A DNA stretch of 64,000 nucleotides from Agrobacterium vitis (GCF_037039395.1 NZ_CP146244.1:248001-312000); one strand, 5' to 3'; positions 27,851 to 37,394 are shown, counted from the stretch's first letter. Notes: generated from the sequence alone by a model not told the origin. Made by a program: numbers and translations.

Positions 27851-28111
27851 ATGAAGATTGTGCTGATTGCCTTGTCTATCACTCTGGCTCTGGCAGGCAC
27901 GACTTTGGCCGGGGGAAAATGCGCGGTGCCGCTGAAGGAATGGCAACCCCGAGAGAGTTTGCAGAGAAAGCTTGAAGGAGAGGGCTGGAATGTTCGCTCC
28001 ATCCGGAGCGGCGACGGGTGCTATGAGGCCCACGCTATCGATTCCAGCGGCAACGCAGTCGAAGCCTATTTCGATCCGAAAACGTTTAAGCCTGTTGACG
28101 AGAACGATTGA
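27851..28111 (+). CDS. Small secreted PepSY-domain protein
   Basis: An 86-residue protein with a signal peptide (MKIVLIALSITLALAGTTLAG) followed by a PepSY-like domain: REslqrKLEGEGW near residue 40, then YEAHAIDSSGNAVEAYFDPKT. AGGAGG lies six bases before the ATG. Such small periplasmic PepSY proteins are commonly encoded next to QseBC-type two-component systems. Here the probable partner system lies on the far side of the IS element. Function in the family is unsettled (modulating a sensor kinase, or inhibiting a peptidase). Confidence 0.8.
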   Translation: MKIVLIALSITLALAGTTLAGGKCAVPLKEWQPRESLQRKLEGEGWNVRSIRSGDGCYEAHAIDSSGNAVEAYFDPKTFKPVDEND

Positions 28112-28168
28112 GCGCTTTGATACGGTCACGTATCGCCCAATTTCCATGGTGGAACAATAAAATTTAGC

Positions 28169-28200
28169 AAAAAAAGCGCCGCGTTTTGAGGCGCGGCGCT
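28169..28200 (-). terminator. Rho-independent terminator for the DUF1003 gene
   Basis: AGCGCCGCG (28175-28183) and CGCGGCGCT (28192-28200) form a perfect 9-bp stem. The A-run at 28169-28175 becomes a U-run on the minus strand, giving a strong terminator downstream of the minus-strand DUF1003 gene. The stem may also stall transcripts from the PepSY gene. The rest of the gap 28112-28364 shows no gene. Confidence 0.8.
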
Positions 28201-28364
28201 AAATCAATTCCCGAAGTCGAGGGGACTTCTTCGGGCGGCTACAGGTTGGGCGAAAGGATCTCAGAGTGGCAGAGGGGATGCCGGAGGAAGATCCATTCCC
28301 TGTGAGAAATACTTTAGAAGCAGTTTCTTACCTTAATATTAAATAAAACTAATAAAATGGAGCC

Positions 28365-29087
28365 TCATATATCTTTTTTGTAAATTCGTCCCTCGAGCAG
28401 GTCGATCTGTATCTGCTGCAACTCAGCCAAGCGCGCCCATTGATGGGCCATCTGGTGGTCGATCTTTTCATGCAATTGGCGGATCTCCAGTTCGGCGCGC
28501 AGATTGATCATGTAATCGTTTTCTGCCCGCTGCCGATCCTTTTCCTCCTGGCGCTTCTGGCTCATCATGATGATCGGCGCCTGCATTGCTGCAACACAGG
28601 ACAGCAGCAGATTGAGGAGGATGTAGGGATAGGGGTCGAATGGCCGAAGAAACAGCCCGATAGAGTTGATTGCCATCCAGGTGACGAGGATGATCGAAAA
28701 GATGATGATGAATCGCCAGGAGCCGCCAAAAGAGGCGACAGCATCCGAGGCGCGATCGCCAAACCGGGTGGGCCGTTCGATCTCCACTGCTGCGGCCTGG
28801 ACGGTGGAAACATCGCGGCCAAGATCGGCGATCACGCGCCGGTCAAGGTCTGAAAGTTCGCCGCGTTCTTCCTGAAGCAGTTTTTCCACCCGCTGGCGAC
28901 GCAGTGCTGACAGATCGTCGTCGCAAATCCTGGCATCGGCGGCCAAGGGGCCGCATTGCGCCTCGATTAATCCTATCAACGAAGATCGCATGGAGTTGAC
29001 GGCATGCAAATGCCTTGGCGGAACGGTTTTATGGCAGAGGCAGCAGCGATGGGCTTGCTGGCTGGACGTGGGAGAAATGTTGGACAC
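28365..29087 (-). CDS. DUF1003 membrane protein
   Basis: A 240-residue protein. A cysteine-histidine-rich N-terminus (CCLCHKTVPPRHLH, near residue 15) is followed by a cytoplasmic stretch and two transmembrane helices (WRFIIIFSIILVTWMAINSI and YILLNLLLSCVAAMQAPIIM). A charged coiled-coil tail (SQKRQEEKDRQRAENDY... LRAELEIRQLHEKID) ends the protein. This is the DUF1003 layout; function is unknown. The GTG at 29087 has GGAG eight bases upstream and keeps the Cys-rich segment; some annotations may start at a later ATG. Confidence 0.82.
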   Translation of the reverse strand: MSNISPTSSQQAHRCCLCHKTVPPRHLHAVNSMRSSLIGLIEAQCGPLAADARICDDDLSALRRQRVEKLLQEERGELSDLDRRVIADLGRDVSTVQAAAVEIERPTRFGDRASDAVASFGGSWRFIIIFSIILVTWMAINSIGLFLRPFDPYPYILLNLLLSCVAAMQAPIIMMSQKRQEEKDRQRAENDYMINLRAELEIRQLHEKIDHQMAHQWARLAELQQIQIDLLEGRIYKKDI

Positions 29088-29230
29088 GCAGGGCTCCGAC
29101 AGAAAAGACCAGGCACGACAAAATTGCCGCCCCGGCCCTCTGATGCATAGCTTCAAAATTCACGGGACGCAAAGAACCGTTTGTGTGCCTGCAACTTTGC
29201 GAATGCCCGTCCTGTGCTATTGCGGTGTCC

Positions 29231-30523
29231 TTATACGATGCCGCCAGAGCCGCCTTTGACCGCTGGCCGTTGTGCTGCGACTTTGGCACGGTAGCCGGAG
29301 GCACGATAGGCCGCGACCGGGTCGATTGCGCCGCCAGCGTCAAGCCGGGCCTTTGCCAGGATCGGCTCCACGTCGGTGCGATAGGCGCGTTTCAACGTTT
29401 CGGTGGCCATCAGCGCATCATTATCGTTCTGATAGCCGTCCAGTGCGGCGCGATCCACCAGCAAGGCCTGGGCATAGGCCCGGCGTATTTCGTTGGCGCT
29501 GGCAATCAGGCTTTCAATCGGATCGGTCACATTATGCGACTGGTCGATCATATGGGCGGGGTGGAAGCCTTCGACGCCGCGATACTGTGCATCCACCAGC
29601 TCGTTGAACACCAGAAACAAGCGGTAGGGCTCGATCGAACCTGCATCCAGATCGTCATCGCCATATTTCGAGTCATTGAAGTGGAAGCCGCCCAGCTTGC
29701 CGAACTGGATTAGCCGCGCCACGATCATTTCAATATTGGTATTGGGCGCGTGATGGCCGAGATCGACAAGGCACTGTGCTTTCGGCCCCAGCGTCTGGGC
29801 AATCAGGTAGTTGGTCCCCCAATCCTGAACGATGGTGGAATAGAAGGCCGGTTCATACATCTTGTGTTCGGAAAACAGCCGCCAATCATCCGGCAGCTTT
29901 TTGTAGATCTCGGCCATCGAGGCGAGGTAACGCTCGAATGATTTGGTAAAATTGCTCTGGCCGGGGAAATTTGAGCCGTCACCGACCCAGACGGTCAGGG
30001 CTTTCGAACCGAGTTGATCGCCAAGTTCGATACATTCGATATTGTGCTCGATGGCCTGTTGCCGAGTTGCGGCATCGACATGGCTGAGCGACCCGTATTT
30101 GTAGGAATGGGCCTGATCGGCGGCATCCGAAAACGTGTTGGAGTTCATGGCATCGAAGCCGAGGCCAAGGGTAGCGGCCTTGGCTGTCAGCTCCTTGGGA
30201 TCTGCCTTGTCCCACGGGATATGCAGCGAGACGTTCGGTGTGGCGCGGGTCAATTGTTGGATGACACCGCAATCGTCGAGCTTGTCGAAGATGTGACGCG
30301 GCTCGCCCAATCCGGGAAAGCGGGCAAAGCGTGTGCCGCCCGTGCCGACCCCCCAGGAGGGGACGGCAACGAAAAACTCGGAAACGGATTTAGTGATGGC
30401 GTCGATGTCGATATTGCTGCGCGCCAGCTTTTCGCCAAGCGCGCTATAGTCTGATGTCAGGGCGCTTGCCCGCTTTTCATTGTCTGCGGCAACCGCGTCC
30501 GCAGTGATGTTCATATCTGTCAT
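29231..30523 (-). CDS. rhaI: L-rhamnose isomerase (RhaI type)
   Basis: A 430-residue xylose-isomerase-like TIM-barrel protein of the rhizobial RhaI type. It turns L-rhamnose into L-rhamnulose. Metal-site features include EHNIECIELGDQLG, SEHKMYEPAFYSTIVQDWGTN and LVDLGHHAPNTNIE, with the later GGFHFNDSKYGDDDLDAG. The ATG at 30523 has GGGAGG upstream. It follows rhaD on the minus strand, giving the rhaDI operon. Confidence 0.95.
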   Translation of the reverse strand: MTDMNITADAVAADNEKRASALTSDYSALGEKLARSNIDIDAITKSVSEFFVAVPSWGVGTGGTRFARFPGLGEPRHIFDKLDDCGVIQQLTRATPNVSLHIPWDKADPKELTAKAATLGLGFDAMNSNTFSDAADQAHSYKYGSLSHVDAATRQQAIEHNIECIELGDQLGSKALTVWVGDGSNFPGQSNFTKSFERYLASMAEIYKKLPDDWRLFSEHKMYEPAFYSTIVQDWGTNYLIAQTLGPKAQCLVDLGHHAPNTNIEMIVARLIQFGKLGGFHFNDSKYGDDDLDAGSIEPYRLFLVFNELVDAQYRGVEGFHPAHMIDQSHNVTDPIESLIASANEIRRAYAQALLVDRAALDGYQNDNDALMATETLKRAYRTDVEPILAKARLDAGGAIDPVAAYRASGYRAKVAAQRPAVKGGSGGIV

Positions 30524-30562
30524 GCTTTCCTCCCGGGGATGCATTGGTTTTTTGCCAGAGGT

Positions 30563-32674
30563 TTAGCGCGTAAAACTCTGGGCGTTGCCTGCATCGACAT
30601 TGATGATATTGCCGGTCGATTTTGCCGAGGCATCCGAAGCCAGGAAGTAGATGGCTTGGGCAATATCTTCGGGAAACACGTTCAGCTTCAGCATCGAACG
30701 CTTGCGGTAATGTTCCTCAAGATCGTCCACCTCGATCTTGGAGGATGCCGCACGCTGTTCTCGCCATTCGCCATTCCAGATTTTTGAGCCGCGCAGCACG
30801 GCATCTGGATTGACGGTGTTGACGCGGATACCGGCATCGGCACCTTCCAGCGCCAGGCACCGGGCAAGATGAATTTCCGCTGCCTTGGCGGTGCAATAGG
30901 CCGAGGCATTGGGGGAGGAGGCAAGACCGTTTTTCGAGGCGACAAACACGACATTGCCACCCAATGCCTGACGGCGGAATAGCCGGAAGGCTTCCCGTGA
31001 TACCAGGAAGTAGCCGGTGGCAAGAATGTCGATATTCTTGTTCCACATGGCAAGCGTGGTGTCCTCGACGGGAGCAGACGAAGCAATGCCCGCATTCGAT
31101 ACCAGAATATCGACCCCGCCGAACTCGACACTGGCCTCAGCAAAGGCGCTGATGACGGCATCTTCGCGGGTGACGTCCAGTTGAACCGAGCGCACGGCGT
31201 CAGCGCCATGGCGCTTGGTGAAATCAGCCGTCGTGTCCGAAAGTGCTGATGCGTCGATATCGGCCAGCACAACGCAAGCGCCTTCGGCAACCAGCCGCTC
31301 CGCCGTAGCCCTGCCGATGCCGCCCGCGCCGCCAGTGACGAAAGCGACCTTTCCGGCCAGGCTTTTCGGCTTGGGCATGCGTTGCAGCTTTGCTTCTTCC
31401 AGCAGCCAATATTCGATATCGAAGGCTTCCTGCTCCGGCAGGCCCTGATACTCCGACACTGTCGATGCGCCACGCATGACATTGATGGCATTGACGTAGA
31501 ACTCACCGGCGATCCGCGCCGTCGCCTTGTCCTTGGCGAAAGACAACATGCCGACGCCCGGAATGAGGAAGATCACTGGATTGGGATCACGGATTTTCGG
31601 AGAATTGTCGTGTTTGCAGCTCTCATAATAGCGCTGGTAATCAGCACGATAGGCCTCAAGGGCCGCATCGAGACCGGCAAGCACGGCATCCACATCCGGC
31701 TGACCCGGATTGAAATCCACGATCAGCGGCCGGATCTTGGTACGCAGGAAATGATCGGGGCAGGAGGTACCCAGCGCACCGAGTGGCTGGAGATGATTGG
31801 AATTGACGAATTCCAGCACGGCATCCTGATCGTCGAAATGGCCAAGCTTGCGTTCCGCCTTGCCGATCCGTCCGCGAATTTCCGGCATCAGCCTTGCGGC
31901 AATGGCGCGACGCTCGGCGGACGGCAGGCTTTGCGTCGCCGCACCGCCGAAAATCACCTTGCCTTCGGTTTCGCGCGCAAACCACTGGATGGCTTTGTTG
32001 ATGATATCAAGCGTCAGCTCGTAGCAGGTCTTGGCGTCATTGTCCCAGGTAAACAGGCCGTGGCTTTCCAGCACGACGCCCTTGGCCTGCGGATTGGCCT
32101 TGACGAAGGCTTCCAGATCGAGCCCAAGCTGAAAGCCAGGACGGCGCCAGGGCAGCCAGCCGATTTCGTCGCCAAAGATCACCTTTGTCAGCTCTTTCGA
32201 GTTCTTCGACGCGGCAATGGCGATGATCGCATCCGGATGCATGTGATCGACATGGGTGAACGGCACGAATCCATGCAGCGGCGTATCGATGGACGCCGCA
32301 CGCGGATTGAGATTGAATGTGCAATGAGGGAGAAAGCCGACCATGCGGTCTTCATCGTGAACGCCCTGGTAAATACCTTTCAGCGCCTCAAGCTTGTCTT
32401 GGTAGAGGGTCGCGAAACCGTCGAGTTTGATGGTGCCGACATCGCCGCCGGACCCCTTGACCCACAAAACCTTGACCGACTGGCCGGTGAGCGGATCGAT
32501 TTCCATGACCTTGGCCGAGGTGTTGCCGCCACCATAATTGGTAATGCGCTTGTCGGCGCCAAGCAGGTTGGACCGGTAGAGCAGCTTGCCTGCCTCATCC
32601 AGCGTTTCGGCGTAGACATCATCCCAGCGATTGTCGAGAAGGCGGGGTTGGCCCGCTGCGGTTTGGCCCGTCAT
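30563..32674 (-). CDS. rhaD: Bifunctional rhamnulose-1-phosphate aldolase / lactaldehyde dehydrogenase
   Basis: A 703-residue fusion. The N-terminal class II aldolase/adducin domain (about residues 20-400) has the metal-binding HVDHMHPDAI. The C-terminal SDR domain (about 430-700) has TGGAGGIGRATAE, NAGIA and the catalytic YCTAK. It would split L-rhamnulose 1-phosphate to dihydroxyacetone phosphate and L-lactaldehyde, then oxidise the lactaldehyde. GGGAGGAC precedes the ATG at 32674. It is divergent from rhaR. Confidence 0.95.
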   Translation of the reverse strand: MTGQTAAGQPRLLDNRWDDVYAETLDEAGKLLYRSNLLGADKRITNYGGGNTSAKVMEIDPLTGQSVKVLWVKGSGGDVGTIKLDGFATLYQDKLEALKGIYQGVHDEDRMVGFLPHCTFNLNPRAASIDTPLHGFVPFTHVDHMHPDAIIAIAASKNSKELTKVIFGDEIGWLPWRRPGFQLGLDLEAFVKANPQAKGVVLESHGLFTWDNDAKTCYELTLDIINKAIQWFARETEGKVIFGGAATQSLPSAERRAIAARLMPEIRGRIGKAERKLGHFDDQDAVLEFVNSNHLQPLGALGTSCPDHFLRTKIRPLIVDFNPGQPDVDAVLAGLDAALEAYRADYQRYYESCKHDNSPKIRDPNPVIFLIPGVGMLSFAKDKATARIAGEFYVNAINVMRGASTVSEYQGLPEQEAFDIEYWLLEEAKLQRMPKPKSLAGKVAFVTGGAGGIGRATAERLVAEGACVVLADIDASALSDTTADFTKRHGADAVRSVQLDVTREDAVISAFAEASVEFGGVDILVSNAGIASSAPVEDTTLAMWNKNIDILATGYFLVSREAFRLFRRQALGGNVVFVASKNGLASSPNASAYCTAKAAEIHLARCLALEGADAGIRVNTVNPDAVLRGSKIWNGEWREQRAASSKIEVDDLEEHYRKRSMLKLNVFPEDIAQAIYFLASDASAKSTGNIINVDAGNAQSFTR

Positions 32675-32760
32675 GGAAGTCCTCCCAAATGTGATTTCAA
32701 GGCCCGCCATGTCAGCGGGCGCTCCATCCTGTTATGGGTATCGCGCAAATTCATCGCTCG

Positions 32761-32833
32761 TGTCAATCAAAAACGATCACAAATGTTCATTGTGCGTTGC
32801 AATATAATCTATTTTGATCGTTTGTGATTGACA
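32761..32833. promoter_or_regulatory. Divergent rha promoter region with inverted DeoR-type operator repeats
   Basis: Two inverted half-sites flank the centre: TCAAAAACGATCACAAA (32767-32783) and TTTTGATCGTTTGTGATTG (32812-32830). Their outer ends each contain an outward-facing TTGACA -35 hexamer, at 32766-32761 on the minus strand (rhaD side) and at 32828-32833 on the plus strand (rhaR side). A TATAAT also lies at 32803-32808. RhaR bound to both halves could block both promoters at once. Confidence 0.65.
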
Positions 32834-32875
32834 TCATCAATCTGTTAAGCCTAAAACATGCTCAGGAGGACCCCC

Positions 32876-33688
32876 ATGCACGAACGCGAACGCCATCGCA
32901 TTATACTCAGCGCCATCCAGGAAAAGCCTGTGGTGACGGTGCAGGATATTGCTGAATTGACGGATGCGTCCGAAGCAACCATCCGGCGCGACATTGCATC
33001 GCTGCATGTCCAGGGGAAATTACGCCGGGTGCGGGGCGGGGCGGAAGCGGTACATCCACCGCAACAGGGCAATCTGGCTGCCCGACCGTTCAGGGTGTCG
33101 GAATCAGTCAATATCGATAAGAAACGCGCAATTGCGCGCGCCGCTGTTGAACTCTGCGAGGAAGGCGATTCGATCATCATCAATGGTGGAACGACCACCT
33201 TTCAGATGGTGCATTTCATGTCGGCCCGGCGCTTGCAGGTGATGACCAATTCCTTTGCGATCGCCGAGCATCTGGTCAAGCATTCGAAATGCACGATCAA
33301 CGTGCCGGGCGGGGCGATCTACCGGGACCAAAGCCTGATCCTGTCGCCTTTCGAGAATGATGCGATCCGCAATTTCTATGCCCGCCGGATGTTCATCGGT
33401 GCTCAGGGTATTTCGGCGCTGGGCGTGATGGAGCCGGATGCGCTGGTGATCCAGAGCGAGCAACGGCTGATGCGCCAGGCCGATGAGCTGATCGTCATGG
33501 TCGATTCGACGAAATTCACACGGCGTTCCAGCATGATTTTATGTGGGCTGGATGCCGTCTCAACCATCATCACCGATGACGGCGTGCCTGAAGAGGCGGC
33601 CCATATGGTGGAGGCGGCTGGAATAAAGCTTTTGACGGTCCGGGCTTCGACCTCGGCCGACAGGGAGGACGCCCCTTCGGTCGCTTGA
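32876..33688 (+). CDS. rhaR: DeoR-family rhamnose regulator
   Basis: A 270-residue DeoR-type repressor with an N-terminal helix-turn-helix (TVQDIAELTDASEATIRRDIASLHVQGKLRRVRGGAE) and the DeoR sugar-phosphate sensor domain (INGGTTTFQM, VDSTKFTRRS). AGGAGG lies six bases before the ATG at 32876. In rhizobia, the DeoR protein at this position controls the rhaDI and rhaSTPQUK transcripts. Confidence 0.93.
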   Translation: MHERERHRIILSAIQEKPVVTVQDIAELTDASEATIRRDIASLHVQGKLRRVRGGAEAVHPPQQGNLAARPFRVSESVNIDKKRAIARAAVELCEEGDSIIINGGTTTFQMVHFMSARRLQVMTNSFAIAEHLVKHSKCTINVPGGAIYRDQSLILSPFENDAIRNFYARRMFIGAQGISALGVMEPDALVIQSEQRLMRQADELIVMVDSTKFTRRSSMILCGLDAVSTIITDDGVPEEAAHMVEAAGIKLLTVRASTSADREDAPSVA

Positions 33689-33700
33689 GGAAGCGATACG

Positions 33701-33721
33701 ACCGTTTGGGGGAATAACGGT
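33701..33721 (+). repeat. Hairpin between rhaR and rhaS
   Basis: ACCGTT (33701-33706) pairs with AACGGT (33716-33721) and is followed by TTTAAC. It is a weak terminator or attenuator between the regulator and the binding-protein gene. Confidence 0.35.
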
Positions 33722-33745
33722 TTTAACATCTGGGAGGATAACAAC

Positions 33746-34741
33746 ATGAAAATTTCAAGACGATTGTTCGGTGCGGCAGCGATTGCCTTCGTGACGACGG
33801 CTGGCATGGCGCATGCCGCCGATATGAAGATTGCTATCGTGGTGAAATCGCTCGGCAACGGTTTCTTCGAGGCGGCCAACAAGGGCGCGGAAGAGGCGGC
33901 CAAGGAACTGGGTGGCGTCAAGATCATCTATACCGGTCCGACCACGACGACAGCTGAAGGCCAGATCGAAGTGATCAATTCCCTGATCGCCCAGGGCGTC
34001 GATGCCATCGCGATTTCCGCCAATGACCCGGATGCCGTGGTTCCGGCCCTGAAGAAGGCTGCACAGCGCGGCATCAAGGTGATTTCCTGGGATTCCGGCG
34101 TGGCGCCTGCTGGCCGTATCATGCATCTCAACCCGTCTTCGAACGAGTTGATCGGCAAGATGTGCCTGAAACTGGCCGCCGATCATCTGGCTGATGGCAA
34201 GGGCGATTTCGCCATCCTGTCGGCCACCACCACCTCGACCAACCAGAATATCTGGATTGCCGAGATGAAAAAGCAGTTGAAGGACTTCCCCGGCCTCAAC
34301 CTCACCACCACGGTCTATGGTGATGACCTCGCTGACAAGAGCTACCGGGAAGCCAATGGCATCCTGACCTCCCATCCAAATGTGAAGGTTATCGTTGCTC
34401 CGACCACGGTCGGTGTCTTGGCTGCCTCGCAGGCCGTGAAGGATGCTGGCAAGATTGGTCAGGTCTATGTGACCGGGCTTGGCCTGCCATCGGAAATGGC
34501 TGGCGCGATCAAATCTGGTGCCACCAAGGAATTCGCGATCTGGAACCCGATCGATCTCGGCTATTCGGCCACCCAAATCGCCTATCATCTGGTGAAAGGT
34601 GACGCGACCGGCAACCCCGGCAGCGAGGTTCCGGCTGGACGAATGGGCAAGATCAAGATCGGCGACAATGGTGAGGCAGCGATGGCCGATCCCTTTGTCT
34701 ACGATGCCAAGAATATCGATCAGTTCTCAAAAATCTTCTGA
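33746..34741 (+). CDS. rhaS: Rhamnose ABC transporter periplasmic binding protein
   Basis: A 331-residue family-2 sugar-binding protein with a signal peptide (SRRLFGAAAIAFVTTAGMAHA, cleavage near residue 24) and the peripla_BP_4 fold, starting ADMKIAIVVKSLGNGFF. It presents L-rhamnose to the RhaPQ permease. GGGAGGATAACAAC precedes the ATG. A GC-rich palindrome follows at 34782. Confidence 0.95.
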   Translation: MKISRRLFGAAAIAFVTTAGMAHAADMKIAIVVKSLGNGFFEAANKGAEEAAKELGGVKIIYTGPTTTTAEGQIEVINSLIAQGVDAIAISANDPDAVVPALKKAAQRGIKVISWDSGVAPAGRIMHLNPSSNELIGKMCLKLAADHLADGKGDFAILSATTTSTNQNIWIAEMKKQLKDFPGLNLTTTVYGDDLADKSYREANGILTSHPNVKVIVAPTTVGVLAASQAVKDAGKIGQVYVTGLGLPSEMAGAIKSGATKEFAIWNPIDLGYSATQIAYHLVKGDATGNPGSEVPAGRMGKIKIGDNGEAAMADPFVYDAKNIDQFSKIF

Positions 34742-34781
34742 TCCTGCCACTTTATACAGTGAGGTCTGAGGCAATCGAACT

Positions 34782-34799
34782 CGGCGGCAGCTGCCGCCG
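34782..34799 (+). repeat. GC-rich perfect palindrome between rhaS and rhaT
   Basis: CGGCGGCAG directly followed by CTGCCGCCG is an 18-base perfect palindrome in the rhaS-rhaT gap. It probably stabilises the rhaS mRNA or weakens read-through into rhaT. Confidence 0.6.
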
Positions 34800-34847
34800 G
34801 GAACCCTTATCCGTTCCTGGCTTCCCTGGCCTGATCTGGTGCAATCG

Positions 34848-36383
34848 ATGATGAGTGTCCAAACCAAAAAGCTTGATGCAATACCGCTCGGTGATCGCGC
34901 ACCGATACTGGAGATGCGCGGCATTTCGCAGATCTTTCCAGGTGTGAAGGCGCTGGATGGTGTGAATATCGCCCTTTATCCCGGCGAGGTCACGGCATTG
35001 ATCGGTGAAAATGGCGCTGGAAAGTCGACGCTGGTCAAGATTCTGACCGGTATTTACCGGCCCAATGAGGGTGAGATCGTCATTGATGGTTCGCCGGTGA
35101 GCTTCGCCAATGCCCAGGCCGCCATCGATGCGGGCGTCACGGCCATCCACCAGGAAACCGTGCTTTTCGATGAGTTGAGCGTTGCGGAAAACATCTTCCT
35201 CGGCCATGCGCCGAAAACCCGTTTCGGCTTCATCGACTGGAAGGGCATCAACACCAAAGCCAGGACGCTGATGGATCGGCTGGAAAGCAAGATCGATCCA
35301 ACCATTAAATTGAAGGACCTCTCGATTGCCCAGCGGCATTTGGTGGCGATTGCGCGCGCACTTTCTGTTGAAGCGCGGATCGTTATCATGGACGAGCCGA
35401 CGGCGGCCCTGTCGCGCAAGGAAATCGATGATCTGTTTCGCATTGTTGACGGGTTGAAGCGAGACGGAAAGGCGATCCTGTTCATCAGTCACAAATTCGA
35501 TGAAGTCTATGAAATCGCCGAGAATTACGCGGTATTCCGCGATGGAAAGATGGTCGGCTCCGGCCAGTTGCAACAGACGCCGCAGGATGAGATCGTTCGG
35601 CTGATGGTTGGCCGCGATGTGCATGACGCTTTTCCGAAGGTCGACGTGGCCATCGGCGCTCCGGTGCTTTCCGTCTCACAGTATTGCCACGAAACCGAGT
35701 TTCGCGACATTTCCTTTCAATTGCGCAAGGGCGAGATCATTGGCGTTTACGGGTTGATCGGTGCGGGCCGTTCCGAACTGTGCCAGTCGCTGTTTGGCAT
35801 TACCCGCCCGGCCTCAGGAACTGTGACGCTGGAGGGCAAGGTTGTCGATATCCGCTCGCCCGCGGATGCCATTGCCGCTGGCATCGTCTATGTGCCGGAA
35901 GAGCGCGGGCGTCATGGGTTGGCGCTGCAAATGCCGATTTACCAGAATATGTCCCTGCCTTCTCTGGCGCGTGTTTCGGCGCGTGGTTTTCTCAAGGCCA
36001 TCAATGAATTTTCCCTGGCGCGCCACTATGCCGAACGGCTGGACCTGCGGGCGGCGGCGCTGTCCGTGCCTGTTGGCACGCTGTCGGGGGGCAATCAGCA
36101 GAAAGTGGTGATCGGCAAATGGCTGGCCACCAAGCCGAAGGTCATCATTCTCGATGAGCCAACCAAGGGGATCGATATCGGCTCCAAGGCTGCCGTGCAT
36201 GGCTTTATCTCCGAACTCGCGGCAGAGGGCCTGTCGATCATCATGATTTCCTCCGAACTGCCGGAGATCCTTGGCATGTCCGACCGGGTGATGGTGATGC
36301 GCGAGGGATTGCAGGCTGGAATTTTTGAGCGGGAGGCGCTGACACCGGAAGTTCTGGTGCGCGCCGCAACCGGCAATGCGTGA
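34848..36383 (+). CDS. rhaT: Rhamnose ABC transporter ATP-binding protein (two ATPase domains)
   Basis: A tandem-ATPase of about 511 residues of the CUT2 family. The first half has Walker A GENGAGKST, a degenerate signature (LSIAQRHLVAIARAL) and Walker B VIMDEPTAAL. The second half has GLIGAGRSE, the signature LSGGNQQKVVIGKW and VIILDEPTKGID. It energises uptake with RhaP and RhaQ. The start is uncertain: ATG 34848 or 34851, or GTG 34839, none with a strong ribosome-binding site. Confidence 0.93.
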   Translation: MMSVQTKKLDAIPLGDRAPILEMRGISQIFPGVKALDGVNIALYPGEVTALIGENGAGKSTLVKILTGIYRPNEGEIVIDGSPVSFANAQAAIDAGVTAIHQETVLFDELSVAENIFLGHAPKTRFGFIDWKGINTKARTLMDRLESKIDPTIKLKDLSIAQRHLVAIARALSVEARIVIMDEPTAALSRKEIDDLFRIVDGLKRDGKAILFISHKFDEVYEIAENYAVFRDGKMVGSGQLQQTPQDEIVRLMVGRDVHDAFPKVDVAIGAPVLSVSQYCHETEFRDISFQLRKGEIIGVYGLIGAGRSELCQSLFGITRPASGTVTLEGKVVDIRSPADAIAAGIVYVPEERGRHGLALQMPIYQNMSLPSLARVSARGFLKAINEFSLARHYAERLDLRAAALSVPVGTLSGGNQQKVVIGKWLATKPKVIILDEPTKGIDIGSKAAVHGFISELAAEGLSIIMISSELPEILGMSDRVMVMREGLQAGIFEREALTPEVLVRAATGNA

Positions 36384-36392
36384 GGTTTGACA

Positions 36393-37394
36393 ATGAAAAG
36401 CCTGCTGAAACACCGCGAGATCGCATTGGGTGTCATCATCCTGTTGCTGATCGCCGGGTTCTCCACCCGGGCAGACGGATTTGCCTCGCCAGGCAATCTG
36501 GCGACGATCTTCAACGATACGTCTATCCTGATCATTCTGGCGCTGGCGCAGATGACAGTGATCCTTACCAAATCAATCGATCTGTCGGTTGCCGCCAATC
36601 TCGCCTTTTCCGGCATGGCGGTGGCGATGCTGGATTCGAACTTCCCCGGCCTGCCGCTGGTGCTGCTGATTGCGGCGGCGGTGCTGATCGGGGCGGCACT
36701 TGGCGCTGTTAATGGCTATCTCGTCTGGTTGTTGCAGATCCCCCCCATCGTCGTGACGTTGGGTACGCTGACGATCTATCGCGGCATGGCTTTCGTGTTG
36801 TCTGGCGGGGCCTGGGTCAACGCCCATCAGATGACGCCGGATTTCCTCAACCTGCCGCGCATTGTCATCATGGGGCTTCCTGTCCTGGCATGGATCGCAG
36901 TGATCGTGGTCATTGCCATGGCTGTGGTGCTGGGACGCACCACCTTTGGCCGCGCCACTTATGCCGCCGGTGGGAATGCGACGGCTGCGGTTTATGCCGG
37001 CATCGATATCGGACGGACACGATTTCTGGCCTTCGTGCTATCAGGCGGACTTGCTGGCCTCTGCGGTTATCTCTGGGTGTCGCGCTATGCAGTTGCCTAT
37101 GTGGATATAGCCAGCGGTTTTGAATTGGATAGCGTGGCGGCCTGCGTTATCGGCGGCATTTCGATTGCCGGTGGCATCGGCTCGGTCGCCGGCACCGTGC
37201 TGGGGGCTTTGTTTCTCGGCGTTATCAAGAATGCGTTGCCTGTCATCGGCATTTCACCCTTCGCTCAGATGGCAATATCGGGTGTGGTGATTGTTTTGGC
37301 CGTGGTGTTTAACGCCCGTGCCGAACGCAGAAAGGGCCGGATCATCCTGCGGGACAGGGCCGCGGGCAGCACGGTTCAGGAGGTTACGGCATGA
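36393..37394 (+). CDS. rhaP: Rhamnose ABC transporter permease
   Basis: A 333-residue CUT2-family (BPD_transp_2) permease with about 9-10 hydrophobic segments. Its conserved ILTKSIDLSVAANLAFSGM and GRTTFGRATYAAGGNATAA motifs are typical. Its stop overlaps the rhaQ start by four bases. The ATG at 36393 follows GAGG. Confidence 0.92.
   Translation: MKSLLKHREIALGVIILLLIAGFSTRADGFASPGNLATIFNDTSILIILALAQMTVILTKSIDLSVAANLAFSGMAVAMLDSNFPGLPLVLLIAAAVLIGAALGAVNGYLVWLLQIPPIVVTLGTLTIYRGMAFVLSGGAWVNAHQMTPDFLNLPRIVIMGLPVLAWIAVIVVIAMAVVLGRTTFGRATYAAGGNATAAVYAGIDIGRTRFLAFVLSGGLAGLCGYLWVSRYAVAYVDIASGFELDSVAACVIGGISIAGGIGSVAGTVLGALFLGVIKNALPVIGISPFAQMAISGVVIVLAVVFNARAERRKGRIILRDRAAGSTVQEVTA

Noticed and set aside
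34839..34850. GTG at 34839 as the rhaT start
   Set aside because: It has no better ribosome-binding site than ATG 34848 or 34851, and the conserved region begins well after both.
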